DNA of 64,000 nucleotides from an uncultured Planococcus sp. (GTDB lineage Bacteria > Bacillota > Bacilli > Bacillales_A > Planococcaceae): NCBI GenBank assembly GCA_947493585.1, contig CANLRI010000001.1, forward strand, positions 806,001 to 870,000, in the 5' to 3' direction. The notes under the pieces are model-generated. The model was not told the origin of the DNA. It worked only from the letters and a program-made list of their open reading frames with translations, and did no database searches. This document shows positions 44,620-53,429 of the stretch, one piece after another. Made by a program: the position numbers and the translations under genes. How positions within the stretch are numbered: position 1 is the first letter of the stretch; every line of letters starts with the position of its first letter.

Positions 44620-45516
44620 TTATTCTTTCAAGAAATCCTTGTCCATATAACGCGGGTTCGGGTAATCATAGAAGCCTTTGCCGTTCTGGATGCCCATGCG
44701 GCCTTTATCGAGAAACTCCGTTTTCAGATAGTCTGCGACTTTTGCAGCTTCCGCGTCACCCGCGTTCGCTTTGGCGACCGACAGATGGTACGGCGTGTTG
44801 ATGCCGATGACGTCCAGAATCGCGAACGGTCCTCTCGGTGCACCGGTTGCGATCATCCAGGTCTTGTCGACGGTATGCGGATCCGAAATGCCATTGACGA
44901 CCAAATACTGCGCCGAATTCAAGAATGGCACGAGCAAAGTATTTAAAATATAGCCTGGCTGTTCTTTGTGGAGCGGCAGCGCGACCATGCCGATCGCTTG
45001 CGAAAACTCGACGACATCGTTAAAGACCGACTCGTCAGTAGTGCCATGTCCCATGATTTCCGCAGTATTGCTGCGCCAGATGTCGTTGGCAAAATGCAGC
45101 GCCAAGAATTTCTCAGGGCGTCCTGTGTATTCCGCGAACGTGCTCGGCAGCATCGTCGAGGTATTGGTCGCAAAGACGGTCTGTTCCGGTGCGACTTTTG
45201 CCAAATTCGTATAAAAATCCTTTTTAATATCGAGCACTTCAGGCACGGCTTCAATCATCAAATCGGCATTCTCCACCGATTTCCCTAAATCGGTATAAAA
45301 CGATAAACGGCCATATGCCGCATCCAATTGTTCGTCTGTCGCTTTCAAATCCCTTTTGAAATGCTTTTTGAGCACCTCAAAGCGTTCTTTTGCGCGCGTC
45401 AACGCTTGTTCATTAATATCGTATACCGCCACATCAAATCCGTGATACGCAGATTGAAAAGCGATTTGGCTCCCCAACACACCGCTTCCTGCGACCGTGA
45501 CATTCTTGAAATCCAT
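44620..45516 (-). CDS. 3-hydroxyacyl-CoA dehydrogenase family protein
   Basis: A 298-residue NAD-dependent dehydrogenase. The N-terminal Rossmann motif is VAGSGVLGSQIA (~7-18); FATNTSTMLPS and LHFANDIWRSNTAEIM give the catalytic region, and the C-terminal domain contains PGYILNTLLVPFLN and KGFYDYP. It resembles 3-hydroxybutyryl-CoA dehydrogenases, oxidising 3-hydroxyacyl-CoA. The usual HF(F/M)NP block reads HFANDIW, a departure that may alter specificity. The ATG at 45516 follows AAAGGGAGTGGG; the longer frame is rejected. Single gene. Confidence 0.85.
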   Translation of the reverse strand: MDFKNVTVAGSGVLGSQIAFQSAYHGFDVAVYDINEQALTRAKERFEVLKKHFKRDLKATDEQLDAAYGRLSFYTDLGKSVENADLMIEAVPEVLDIKKDFYTNLAKVAPEQTVFATNTSTMLPSTFAEYTGRPEKFLALHFANDIWRSNTAEIMGHGTTDESVFNDVVEFSQAIGMVALPLHKEQPGYILNTLLVPFLNSAQYLVVNGISDPHTVDKTWMIATGAPRGPFAILDVIGINTPYHLSVAKANAGDAEAAKVADYLKTEFLDKGRMGIQNGKGFYDYPNPRYMDKDFLKE

Positions 45517-45637
45517 TCCATCCCACTCCCTTTGAATAGATGATGAAAGTCTTGGTGTATTGGCAGAAAAGGATGCTTCTGCCAATGGTCTCTACTTCTC
45601 ATAGTAGGGGAAGCGGGGGAGTTTTGCCATTGTTAAA

Positions 45638-45955
45638 TTAAGAAACGAGTTTCAACCCAACGGCAGAGCCAAGTACCATCGCGATAAAGAGGATGCGCCG
45701 CCAGTCTTTCGATTCGTTGTAGAACATCATGCCGATGATCGCACCACCCGATGCCCCGATGCCGGTCCAAATGGCGTACGCCGTTCCCATAGGAAGTGTT
45801 TCCATCGCAAACGATAAGAACAAGAAGCTCGCAACAAAGCCGCCGATGAGCATGGCGAGTGATTGCCATTTGCGGTCGTGATGCCATTTATTGATCATCG
45901 CGACGCCGACCATTTCAAAAATTCCTGCAAAAATTAACGATACCCAAGCCATCAT
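45638..45955 (-). CDS. Small multidrug resistance (SMR) protein, second of a pair
   Basis: A 105-residue four-segment SMR protein with the key membrane Glu in [14 protein letters not shown] and the [14 protein letters not shown] motif. It overlaps the partner gene by 4 bases. Paired SMR proteins (YkkCD type) form heterodimers. A guanidine-I riboswitch upstream of the pair indicates guanidinium export. Confidence 0.92.
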   Translation of the reverse strand: MMAWVSLIFAGIFEMVGVAMINKWHHDRKWQSLAMLIGGFVASFLFLSFAMETLPMGTAYAIWTGIGASGGAIIGMMFYNESKDWRRILFIAMVLGSAVGLKLVS

Positions 45956-46293
45956 GCTTCACTCCTTTCAGGTTTAGCATCCGGTGTCACGAGTTTCAAG
46001 CCGATAACGCCGAGCAGTAAAATGCCGACGAGTACCAGTTTTGCGGAATTGATGGGTTCGTTGAAGAACACGATTTCCGACAACACCGTCCCGGCTGTCC
46101 CGAGCCCGACGAACACTGCGTAAACGGTGCCGACCGGCAGTTTGTTTCCGGCATCGATCAGCAAGGTGAAGCTGACCGCGATCGCGACGATCGTGATGAG
46201 CCATTCGCCTGCTGAATCCGCATGCTTTAAGCCAATCACCCACGCCACTTCAAACAATGCCGCGATTAATACTTTTCCCCATTGTAGATTCAT
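45952..46293 (-). CDS. Small multidrug resistance (SMR) protein, first of a pair
   Basis: A 113-residue four-segment SMR protein with conserved Glu in [15 protein letters not shown] and [14 protein letters not shown]. First gene of the SMR pair. AGGAGG is well placed before the ATG. The guanidine-I aptamer and its terminator lie ~400 bases upstream on the same strand, with a palindromic repeat in between. Confidence 0.92.
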   Translation of the reverse strand: MNLQWGKVLIAALFEVAWVIGLKHADSAGEWLITIVAIAVSFTLLIDAGNKLPVGTVYAVFVGLGTAGTVLSEIVFFNEPINSAKLVLVGILLLGVIGLKLVTPDAKPERSEA

Positions 46294-46344
46294 TGGAATT
46301 CCTCCTATGTGATAAATAAAGTAAAAAATTAAAAAGCAGATCAG

Positions 46345-46560
46345 CTAATGAAATCGCTGCAGGTGGACGCTTTCGGGCCCACGGGATGTGGGTCATGCAG
46401 CTGGCGCGACAGGATGTCGCGGTACCAGCTGCCAGGGCATCGCTTTAGCCGCTTCTTGTTCGTTAATGAAACACTTCACAACGCAGCTGCTCCCACATCT
46501 GCATGGCAGATGCGTCGCAAATGAACAAGCTCAAGTTCCTATCGCTTATTCATTAGTCGC
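46345..46560 (-). repeat. Palindromic repeat inserted in the SMR leader
   Basis: Several strong hairpins: CCCAC/GTGGG at 46380, GCAGCTGG/CCAGCTGC at 46399-46430 enclosing CGACA/TGTCG, and CATCTGC/GCAGATG at 46496-46515. It has the GGACGCTTTC motif shared with other dispersed repeats. It separates the riboswitch from the genes it should control. Confidence 0.5.
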
Positions 46561-46690
46561 CAACCTCCGCTTTTTCATCAAGGTTAAAATATTTATGAGA
46601 ATAAAAGTAATGTGAAGCTAAGTAAGGTGTTCACAGCGGCTTTGTGAAACATCTTGCTGCCTAACTTGTCATTTCATAAAATACTTTTCA

Positions 46691-46735
46691 AAATAAAAAG
46701 CCCGGGAGAACTGTAAAAACAGTTTCTCCCAGGCT
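46691..46735 (-). terminator. Guanidine riboswitch terminator
   Basis: On the minus strand AGCCTGGGAGAAACTG pairs with CAGTTCTCCCGGGCT, followed by TTTTTATTTT, directly after the aptamer. Confidence 0.9.
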
Positions 46736-46812
46736 TTTGTCCCTCCGTGTCACAGCGAGTGCTGTGTGTTTTCTCTCGGACCAGGCCAGCTATGCTGCGG
46801 AACCCTAGAAAA
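46736..46812 (-). ncRNA. Guanidine-I (ykkC) riboswitch
   Basis: On the minus strand the conserved blocks CTAGGGTTCCG, CTGGTCCGAGAGAAAACACAC and ACACGGAGGGACAAAAGCC occur in order. Guanidinium binding to this class turns on transcription of guanidine exporters or degradation enzymes; here the downstream genes are an SMR pair. Confidence 0.95.
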
Positions 46813-46837
46813 CTTTTTTTGTAATTCAATTACCTTA

Positions 46838-46866
46838 GTTATATAAGAAATGGACGTGGACTTCAA
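46838..46866 (-). promoter_or_regulatory. Promoter of the guanidine riboswitch transcript
   Basis: On the minus strand TTGAAG, a 17-base spacer and TATAAC, about 25 bases before the aptamer. Confidence 0.65.
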
Positions 46867-46884
46867 GCCAAAAGGGTTCGTAGG

Positions 46885-47499
46885 CTACGGACGCCTTTTA
46901 TCCATGACATCTGCGACTCCGTGTGAAGCAGGATGGTCTTCTTGGCGCAATCCGTCAATGACGTTTTGGTAGTCTTTCGCTGTGCGGTTTTGGCTTAACT
47001 TGTAAGCTGCCTGGATTTCGGTGATCTTCAACTGGAAGCCGATAATGCCTTTGATTTCTTGCTCTAGCATGTCTTTCGGCAAAGTGTCCCATAGGACCGG
47101 CTCGTCGCGGTGCTGTTCGTAAGTTTCTAGCAGCGTCACTAAATCAGCCCGCAGTTCGTCTTCCGATAACAAACGCCCTGTCCCGTAGACATGCGCTGAT
47201 TGGTAATTCCAGGTCGGCACGTTTTTCTGCTCGTACCAGGACGACGAGATATAAGCATGTGGGCCTTGGAAGGTCACGAGAATCTCGTTCATCTCTTCAA
47301 TCGTTCGCCATTGCGGATTGCCATAGGCGAAATGGCCGGTCAGAAAATAATCCTCGCCCTCCTTTTTCAACTGTAAGGGGAGATGAGTCGCGATCGGCCG
47401 CCCTTTTCTTGTCGTAATCAAGGTGCCGAACGCATTTGACTGAATAAATTCGCGAATCTCTTCGGGGTTATTCACTTTATAGTATTTCGGAATATACAT
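46885..47499 (-). CDS. paiB: PaiB family FMN-binding regulator
   Basis: A 204-residue protein of the PaiB family (FMN-binding split barrel), with the typical start MYIPKYYKVNNPEEIREFI and the SSWYEQKNVPTWNYQSAHVYG block. In B. subtilis the paiAB pair negatively affects sporulation and degradative-enzyme genes. The ATG at 47499 follows AAAGGAGG; the longer frame is rejected. It lies 18 bases after paiA in a three-gene operon. Confidence 0.92.
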   Translation of the reverse strand: MYIPKYYKVNNPEEIREFIQSNAFGTLITTRKGRPIATHLPLQLKKEGEDYFLTGHFAYGNPQWRTIEEMNEILVTFQGPHAYISSSWYEQKNVPTWNYQSAHVYGTGRLLSEDELRADLVTLLETYEQHRDEPVLWDTLPKDMLEQEIKGIIGFQLKITEIQAAYKLSQNRTAKDYQNVIDGLRQEDHPASHGVADVMDKRRP

Positions 47500-47517
47500 G
47501 GTAGACCTCCTTTCCAA

Positions 47518-48051
<534 letters not shown>

Positions 48052-48504
48052 TTAGTAATCACGCTTATGGCCTTTTTTGACCGATTCAAAATCGACTTCG
48101 ATGTTCTGGCGGATACGGCGCAAATAGCGCTCGATCTCAGCCGCTTCTTGGTCTGTGAAACCATCGAGTGCGACCGCATTGGAATGCTCGTTTTCCCGGA
48201 TGATGAAGGGATAGGCCTGCCGAGCCTTTTCGGTCGGATGGATCTTTTTGATTTTCTTATTGTCCGGGTCACTATGTTTTTCAATAAAGCCGTTGCTCTC
48301 CAATTTTTGGATCGCGCGTGTCGCAGTGGAGCGGTCGACTTTGATGAGGTCGAGCAATTGTTCCTGGATGATGCCGGGGTTTTCACAGATGCGGACGAGG
48401 TAAAGGTATTGCCCTTTCGTCAGCTCCAGTTCTTTAAATTCGATATTGCTGATGGAATCAAGGGCACGGGCAATCATGCCGATTTCGCGCAGAATTTCTG
48501 CCAT
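48052..48504 (-). CDS. MarR family transcriptional regulator
   Basis: A 150-residue winged-helix repressor (GIIQEQLLDLIKVDRSTATRAIQKLESNGFIEK, ~44-76, then the wing SDPDNKKIKKI). AAGGAG precedes the ATG at 48504. First gene of the marR-paiA-paiB operon, divergent from the YczE-like gene. A TGTTGC-AAAT-GCAACA palindrome lies just upstream and overlaps the divergent promoter, so it should regulate both sides. Confidence 0.92.
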   Translation of the reverse strand: MAEILREIGMIARALDSISNIEFKELELTKGQYLYLVRICENPGIIQEQLLDLIKVDRSTATRAIQKLESNGFIEKHSDPDNKKIKKIHPTEKARQAYPFIIRENEHSNAVALDGFTDQEAAEIERYLRRIRQNIEVDFESVKKGHKRDY

Positions 48505-48523
48505 AATAGAACTCCTTAATTTA

Positions 48524-48539
48524 TGTTGCAAATGCAACA
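48524..48539. promoter_or_regulatory. MarR-type operator in the divergent promoter region
   Basis: TGTTGC (48524-48529) and GCAACA (48534-48539) form an inverted repeat around AAAT. A plus-strand promoter TTGCAA (48526-48531), 17 bases, TATATT (48549-48554) overlaps it, so a bound repressor would mask the -35 box. Confidence 0.65.
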
Positions 48540-48602
48540 ATGATGAATTATATTGAGTGTACAAGAACCATTCGGCCAATGCAAGAAGGGGGAGCGGAAA
48601 AA

Positions 48603-49220
48603 ATGAAATATTTCTTTTACGTCTCAGGGCTACTGTTATTGTCACTCGGAATCGCGCTGACCATTCTGTCAGACCTTGGCACTTCTCCGTTCGACGCTTT
48701 ATTGGTCGGACTCAGCTTTAATGTCGGCTTGACGGTCGGAAGCTGGGAAATCATCATCGCAGCCATAATGATCGTCGGCAACGCCATGCTCGGCCGGCAA
48801 AAACCGGAACTCCTCGGCATCATGACGGCGATAATTGTCGGAATCGGCATCGACTTCTGGCTCCATACACTAAGCGGAGTCATCGCGCCCGCGAGCACGC
48901 CAAGCCAGAGCTTGTACTTTACAACGGGGCTCTTCGCAGTAGGCGTAGGTACGGCCATTTACCTCCATACGAATTTCGCACCGATTCCAGTCGACCGCCT
49001 GACTCTTCTCATGAAAGAGCTCATGAAAACCAATCTGTTCTTGTCGAGAACGGCCATCTATCTGATGTTCCTGGTTTTGGCGATTGCATTCGGTGGCCCA
49101 ATCGGAATCGGGACCGTGCTGACCGTATGTTTCGGCGGGCTTATCTTGAACGCCATTATGCCCGTGACGGCGAAGACGTTGGATCGTGCTCTGCTGCCGA
49201 AAGGACCGCTTATACCGTAA
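48603..49220 (+). CDS. YczE/YitT-like membrane protein
   Basis: A 205-residue protein with five to six membrane segments, matching the YczE/YyaS family (LGIALTILSDLGTSPFDALLVGL at the N-terminus, FAPIPVDRLTLLMKEL). YczE is linked in B. subtilis to modification of surfactin synthetase, but the biochemical role is unclear. The ATG at 48603 follows GGGGGAGCGG. Divergent from marR-paiAB and probably regulated by that MarR protein. Confidence 0.82.
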   Translation: MKYFFYVSGLLLLSLGIALTILSDLGTSPFDALLVGLSFNVGLTVGSWEIIIAAIMIVGNAMLGRQKPELLGIMTAIIVGIGIDFWLHTLSGVIAPASTPSQSLYFTTGLFAVGVGTAIYLHTNFAPIPVDRLTLLMKELMKTNLFLSRTAIYLMFLVLAIAFGGPIGIGTVLTVCFGGLILNAIMPVTAKTLDRALLPKGPLIP

Positions 49221-49265
49221 TATTGTACTTAACAAACGAATGAAAAATGGATAGCAAGAGATCGA

Positions 49266-49296
49266 AGAGAAGAATCTGAAAATTCTTCTCTTTGTT
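49266..49296 (+). terminator. Terminator of the YczE-like gene
   Basis: AGAGAAGAAT-CTGAAA-ATTCTTCTCT followed by TTGTTT. Confidence 0.85.
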
Positions 49297-49390
49297 TAAT
49301 TTAATGATGGGTTTATTTGGTATATTAAAAAGGACAAAAGCCATGGCAATCTAAAAGAGGTTTTTCGATATATGTATTGAGGAGGTTTCT

Positions 49391-49852
49391 ATGAATTACA
49401 TACAAGACATGCGTCAGTTGATCGGTTCGAATCTATTGATGACGGTCGGCTGTGGCATCATCATTGAACAAGATGGCCGGATTTTGCTTCAGCATAGAAA
49501 AGACCGAGACGTTTGGGGCATTCCGGGCGGGGTCATGGAGCCTGGTGAAACATTTCTCGAGACGGCCATCCGGGAAACGTATGAAGAAACCGGCCTGCAA
49601 GCAAAGAACTTGCAGCTATTCGGTCTCTATTCAGGGGAAGAAGGTTATGCCGAATACCAAAACGGCGACCAGGTTTATAGCGTACAAATCATTTTTCACA
49701 CTCAAGAATTTTCAGGACAGCTGATCCAAGAAGGCGCAGAAAGCCACGAACACCGTTTTTTCAGCCCTGGTAAATTGCCAAAAATCAATGCACACCAAGA
49801 ACGCTTCATCATGGATTGGGTTAACAAGACGAACTTGCCTATTCTAAAATAA
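49391..49852 (+). CDS. Nudix hydrolase
   Basis: A 153-residue protein with an intact Nudix box (GGVMEPGETFLETAIRETYEETGL, ~54-77), needed for Mg2+-dependent pyrophosphohydrolysis of NDP-X substrates. The N-terminus MNYIQDMRQLIGSNLLM resembles YtkD/MutT-like small Nudix proteins of Bacillus. GGAGG precedes the ATG. Substrate not evident. Confidence 0.92.
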   Translation: MNYIQDMRQLIGSNLLMTVGCGIIIEQDGRILLQHRKDRDVWGIPGGVMEPGETFLETAIRETYEETGLQAKNLQLFGLYSGEEGYAEYQNGDQVYSVQIIFHTQEFSGQLIQEGAESHEHRFFSPGKLPKINAHQERFIMDWVNKTNLPILK

Positions 49853-49879
49853 ATGCGCAGTGAACGGGAGTGAATCACG

Positions 49880-50071
49880 ATGAGAGAATTTTTAAAAGAA
49901 AACAGAGCTTACCACCTGTCATTCCTAGGCGGTGCCGTTATTGCGATTATTCTCTCGGGCATGTTGGCAGACGGGGCAGGGTACGTATATATTCCGTGGG
50001 TGTTGGGCGCTTTTTTCATTGCCGAAATCGTTAAGTTTATCGTTTGGCGGATTGAACAGAAAGAGGATTAA
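49880..50071 (+). CDS. Small membrane protein of unknown function
   Basis: A 63-residue protein with two hydrophobic segments and a basic/acidic tail (WRIEQKED). CGGGAGTGAATCACG precedes the ATG, 27 bases after the Nudix gene. Family not recognised. Confidence 0.7.
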   Translation: MREFLKENRAYHLSFLGGAVIAIILSGMLADGAGYVYIPWVLGAFFIAEIVKFIVWRIEQKED

Positions 50072-50079
50072 AAATCATA

Positions 50080-50117
50080 AAAACGGCGCAGCTTTTTCAA
50101 TCAGCTGCGCCGTTTTT
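50080..50117. terminator. Bidirectional terminator
   Basis: AAAACGGCGCAGC (50080-50092) pairs with GCTGCGCCGTTTT (50104-50116), between convergent genes. Confidence 0.92.
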
Positions 50118-50127
50118 GAATTCCATA

Positions 50128-50628
50128 TTAAAAAGATATCTCTACTTCTTCAAATAAAGTGATGCCAAAATAGCTGTATTTAATGTGGACGGTATGAATC
50201 ACTTCGTCGTGCATGACCGTGAGCCCGTAAGTCTCATCATCTTCAGTAGAGGTGCCGTTGTTCTGTTTTTCCAGATTTTCAGTAGGCGAGGTTCCAGTTT
50301 TAATGGTAGCCTCGTCGATATCGGTGAAGCGGTAGGGCTGCGCCTCTTCAGACTCGAAATCGTCTGTCATCACGAACCCTAGCTCGGTATTGCTCATCTG
50401 AATTTTACTTGCGACCGGCTGCTCAAAATCATTAATTGCCACTTCCGTCAATTGGATATCTCCCCACCCCTTATTGCCAAATCCAACAATAACGAAATGC
50501 TGATTTTCATCTGAAGCTACTGTAACTGTTTCAAGCGGCGGGTTGCTTTTTAGAAAAATAAGCGTCCCACCGACTAACGTGACAAACACCATCAAGGTTA
50601 ACACCACAATCAAAATCTTCTTATTCAC
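50128..50628 (-). CDS. Membrane-anchored extracytoplasmic protein of unknown function
   Basis: A 166-residue protein with one N-terminal membrane segment (ILIVVLTLMVFVTLVGGTLI) and an extracellular beta-rich part with a Glu/Asn/Thr-rich loop near the end. A GTG at 50628 with AAGGG 9 bases upstream is preferred to a TTG three codons earlier. Family not recognised. The next minus-strand gene lies upstream by 31 bases, so the two may be co-transcribed. Confidence 0.65.
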   Translation of the reverse strand: MNKKILIVVLTLMVFVTLVGGTLIFLKSNPPLETVTVASDENQHFVIVGFGNKGWGDIQLTEVAINDFEQPVASKIQMSNTELGFVMTDDFESEEAQPYRFTDIDEATIKTGTSPTENLEKQNNGTSTEDDETYGLTVMHDEVIHTVHIKYSYFGITLFEEVEISF

Positions 50629-50659
50629 TTTCCCCAATTCCCTTCGCTAATCCATCTAC

Positions 50660-50875
50660 TCAACCGAAAAATAGTCGATAGACACTATAGGTAATAAATA
50701 AAATCACTAATAGTAAGATGACCCCGCCAATTTCTTTCCATCCCATGCCCCGCGTATCCGGCATTCCGCTCTGTGCGCGGTTGGTCGAGTCGTTGACATT
50801 GCTGCCGGCGTGATCTTTTTGGTATTTCAATTGCAGGCGATCGCGCTGATCTTCTGGTTTGTTGTTTTCTGACAT
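50660..50875 (-). CDS. DUF6366-like small membrane protein
   Basis: A 71-residue protein with a charged N-terminal half (PEDQRDRLQLKYQKDHAGSNVND) and one C-terminal membrane segment after MGWKEIGG. The pattern matches DUF6366 proteins, of unknown function, common in Bacillaceae. AAGGAGG precedes the ATG. Confidence 0.7.
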   Translation of the reverse strand: MSENNKPEDQRDRLQLKYQKDHAGSNVNDSTNRAQSGMPDTRGMGWKEIGGVILLLVILFITYSVYRLFFG

Positions 50876-51097
50876 ATGGATTCCTCCTTAAGCTTGGATT
50901 CTTGGCATACAGTGCAAAAGCTTATTACTTAACTATACTCATCTGCTTCGAATAAGTTCCATAACCCCAGAAATGATGATTATGCAAAATTGCTCACGAT
51001 TAACTATATTCTGCTTTGATTATATATGATAGGATTTATTTATCAATATTTTCCATAAAATCCATATAAATTGAAGGCGAACAAAGGGGGCAAAATC

Positions 51098-51199
51098 ATG
51101 GCACCAGGAGCTATGCTCGTCGTGCTTCTTCTAACCATTGTGTTCGTTTACTTCGTAATCAAGGCGATTAAAAAGACAATAGATGGTTTCAAAAAATGA
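51098..51199 (+). CDS. Very small single-pass membrane protein
   Basis: A 33-residue product: six residues, then a hydrophobic stretch (MLVVLLLTIVFVYFVI) and a Lys-rich tail (KAIKKTIDGFKK). AAAGGGGG lies 8 bases before the ATG. Positive-inside tail suggests the C-terminus is cytoplasmic. Family not recognised; such peptides are often overlooked. Confidence 0.55.
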   Translation: MAPGAMLVVLLLTIVFVYFVIKAIKKTIDGFKK

Positions 51200-51228
51200 A
51201 CCATGGATAAAATATTTCGGGGATGGGA

Positions 51229-51528
51229 GTGAGAACAATAAAGAGGCTGCTTATCGTACTGGTCATTTCATTAGTATTTTTAACAGGCTGCGGAAGATTG
51301 CAAGGAACAGTGGCTGAAAAGAAAGAAGCGAGCTTTATTGTTGAAGTCAGGTCGGACGATTCGCGGCAAGATCCGACGCAAGAGATTTTTCTCACGGACC
51401 ATACCGAATTCGTCGGCGCCGCAAACTCGTTCGAGGAGTTAGAAGAAGGCGACCGCGTCAAAGTGGCCCAGTTCGGCACCACACCAGACATCCCTTATTT
51501 TCTGGCATCCCGAGTAACGGTTGAGTGA
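51229..51528 (+). CDS. Small lipoprotein of unknown function
   Basis: A 99-residue lipoprotein with the lipobox LTGC (Cys ~21) and a short beta-rich domain (EIFLTDHTEF and LEEGDRVKV), resembling DUF3221-type OB-fold proteins. The start is ambiguous: GTG 51229 has GGGGA at good spacing, ATG 51223 has none, and an ATA at 51238 would give the most typical lipoprotein N-terminus. Confidence 0.72.
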   Translation: MRTIKRLLIVLVISLVFLTGCGRLQGTVAEKKEASFIVEVRSDDSRQDPTQEIFLTDHTEFVGAANSFEELEEGDRVKVAQFGTTPDIPYFLASRVTVE

Positions 51529-51639
51529 TAGTTGGATTCAGTTTCTAATTAAATCGGAATAAAACTAGTATGTAAGCTAAATTGCAGGTAGGAAATAGCC
51601 CAATGGAATATAAAAGATATGTAGTAAAACAGCGCAGAC

Positions 51640-51736
51640 TCCTTGGGGATTAGCGAAGTGCTGAAATCCATTCGGGCGGCTAGCCCGAATTAGTTCAGCT
51701 CGAGCCCCCAGGAAAGCCAGCTGTTTTACGGAGTAT
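51640..51736 (+). repeat. Palindromic intergenic repeat
   Basis: AAACAGC pairs with GCTGTTT at the ends; CTCCTTGGGG opposes CCCCCAGGAAAG, and the centre GGGCGGCTAGCCCG is self-complementary. Same general architecture as the other dispersed repeats. Intergenic between the lipoprotein gene and the T-box leader. Confidence 0.6.
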
Positions 51737-51830
51737 CGCTTACAGTGTAATTTTGTTGGTAAATTATTTATTTCTATTTATATATTTACCAAATACACTG
51801 CCACGTGGTAATCTAATAAAAATCAAAAAC

Positions 51831-52061
51831 AGTGCGATGAAGAGAACAGTAGGTGGCGATTCCTTTTCTTAGAGAGCTCCGGGGTGGTGAAACGGGGCAA
51901 AAGGGCGTCAGTGAAACAAGCCTCTGAGCACCGCATCGGAACCGGACGGGGATGATGCGGCGTCTGCTCCCGTTAACGAGCTCAGGTATAGATCCAATGT
52001 ACCGAATGAGGCTCATATGGCGACATAGGGGCGAACAGGGGTGGCACCACGACCGGAATCT
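51831..52061 (+). ncRNA. T-box riboswitch leader
   Basis: Diagnostic parts are present: a stem I with AGTA (51849-51852), the AGAGAGC motif (51871-51877), a GGTGGTGAAAC distal loop region, and the T-box itself, AGGGGTGGCACCACG (52037-52051). Stem I pairs CGATG with CATCG, AGAG with CTCT, TGGCG with CGTCA and CCTTTT with AAAAGG. The specifier strand is 51911-51921 (GTGAAACAAGC), so the triplet could be ACA, AAC or CAA; I cannot fix it. Uncharged tRNA binding would favour the antiterminator and expression of the MFS gene. Confidence 0.92.
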
Positions 52062-52099
52062 CGTCCCCAAGACAATTGTCTTGGGGGCGGGATTTTTTT
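52062..52099 (+). terminator. T-box terminator
   Basis: CGTCCCCAAGACAA pairs with TTGTCTTGGGGGCG, followed by TTTTTTT, between the T-box sequence and the transporter gene. Confidence 0.92.
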
Positions 52100-52133
52100 C
52101 TTTGTCCAAAAGAAACGGGAAGTGGTGGCGGAG

Positions 52134-53387
52134 ATGAAAAGTTTGTGGAAAGACAAAGAATGGCGGGAGCCAGCTATATTGCTCACAGGGATTGGCATCG
52201 CGAACTTTGGGGCGTGGGTGTATTTGATTGCTCTGAACTTGATTGTGCTCGATATGACCGCATCGGCGCTTGCGGTTGCGGGTCTGTACATCGTCAAGCC
52301 TCTGGCGGCGGTGTTAACAAACTTTTGGTCGGGCAGCGTCATCGACCGGGCCAACCAGCGCAATTTGATGATCACGCTCGATGTGTTGCGGGCTGTGCTC
52401 ATCGCCTGCTTGCCGTTCGCTTCTTCTTTATGGCTTATTTATGTATTCGTACTCCTTATCAATATGGCGGGATCGATGTTTGAACCGGCTTCGATGAGCT
52501 ATATCACAAAACTCATCCCGGAAAAAAATCGCCAGCGTTTCAACGCATTCCGCAGCTTGATTGACTCGGGCGCATTTCTCATTGGGCCAGCAGTCGCTGG
52601 CGTATTGTTCATGATGGGCACACCGGTGACGGCCATTTATTTGAACGCCCTGGCGCTCGTCATCTCTGCGCTGATCTTAAGTTCAATGCCGAAGCTCGAA
52701 CACTCAGTCTCCACGGAACTTCCAGAGCGTATGTCCTGGGAAATAATCCGCGCCGACTGGAGAGTAGTTATCGCTTTTAGCAAAAAGCATGCCCTTGTCA
52801 TGACGGTCTTCTTTTTGTTCAGCTGCATGATGGTTATGGCGGCCTCAATCGATTCACAAGAAGCGACATTCTCAAAACGGGTGCTCGGCTTGACAGATGG
52901 TGAATACGGATTTCTCGTAAGTGTCGCGGGAGCCGGGATCATCGTTGGGGCTATCGTCAACACCGTCTTCACGAAAAGATTGAGTGTCGCTGCATTGATC
53001 GGCGGCGGATCCGTCATGGTGTCGGCGGGGTATCTCGTCTACGCGTTCGCAAACTCGTTCATGGGAGCGGCGATCGGGTTTTTCATTTTGGCGTTTTCGC
53101 TTGCTTTTGCCAACACCGGATTTCACACCTTCACACAAAACAATATTCCGGTCGACGTCATGGGTAGGACCGTCAGCGTCTACGGGCTTTTTGAAGCTTT
53201 GCTCGTCATTGCAACAACTGCGCTTATCGGGCTTGCCTCAGAACTCGTGACAGTTCAGCCTGTTGTCATTGCTTCAACTGCGGTCCTGTTCGGAATCTCG
53301 CTTTTGTTGCTGGTGATGAGTTTCAAGCAATCCAAAGAAAGCAGCTTGGTTGAAGTGACACTGAATGCCGAAACGCCAAGCACATAA
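52134..53387 (+). CDS. MFS transporter controlled by a T-box
   Basis: A 417-residue, 12-segment major facilitator. It begins with KEWREPAILLTGIGIANFGAWVYLIAL and has FWSGSVIDRANQRNLMI between segments 2 and 3, typical of drug-efflux-like MFS_3 proteins. T-box control of a transporter implies response to amino-acid starvation, so it may import, or export, an amino acid or related compound. The ATG at 52134 is preceded by GTGGCGGAG, closely spaced; a longer frame would start inside the T-box. Confidence 0.88.
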   Translation: MKSLWKDKEWREPAILLTGIGIANFGAWVYLIALNLIVLDMTASALAVAGLYIVKPLAAVLTNFWSGSVIDRANQRNLMITLDVLRAVLIACLPFASSLWLIYVFVLLINMAGSMFEPASMSYITKLIPEKNRQRFNAFRSLIDSGAFLIGPAVAGVLFMMGTPVTAIYLNALALVISALILSSMPKLEHSVSTELPERMSWEIIRADWRVVIAFSKKHALVMTVFFLFSCMMVMAASIDSQEATFSKRVLGLTDGEYGFLVSVAGAGIIVGAIVNTVFTKRLSVAALIGGGSVMVSAGYLVYAFANSFMGAAIGFFILAFSLAFANTGFHTFTQNNIPVDVMGRTVSVYGLFEALLVIATTALIGLASELVTVQPVVIASTAVLFGISLLLLVMSFKQSKESSLVEVTLNAETPST

Positions 53388-53389
53388 AA

Positions 53390-53426
53390 AGAAAGGCTTG
53401 CCACATTTACGGCAAGCCTTTCTCTT
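53390..53426. terminator. Bidirectional terminator
   Basis: AGAAAGGCTTGCC pairs with GGCAAGCCTTTCT, between convergent genes. Confidence 0.93.
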
Positions 53427-53429
53427 TGT

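Noticed and set aside
52041..52133. Extended N-terminus of the MFS transporter
   Set aside because: The extension lies inside the T-box and terminator, and the ATG at 52134 starts a normal MFS N-terminus.
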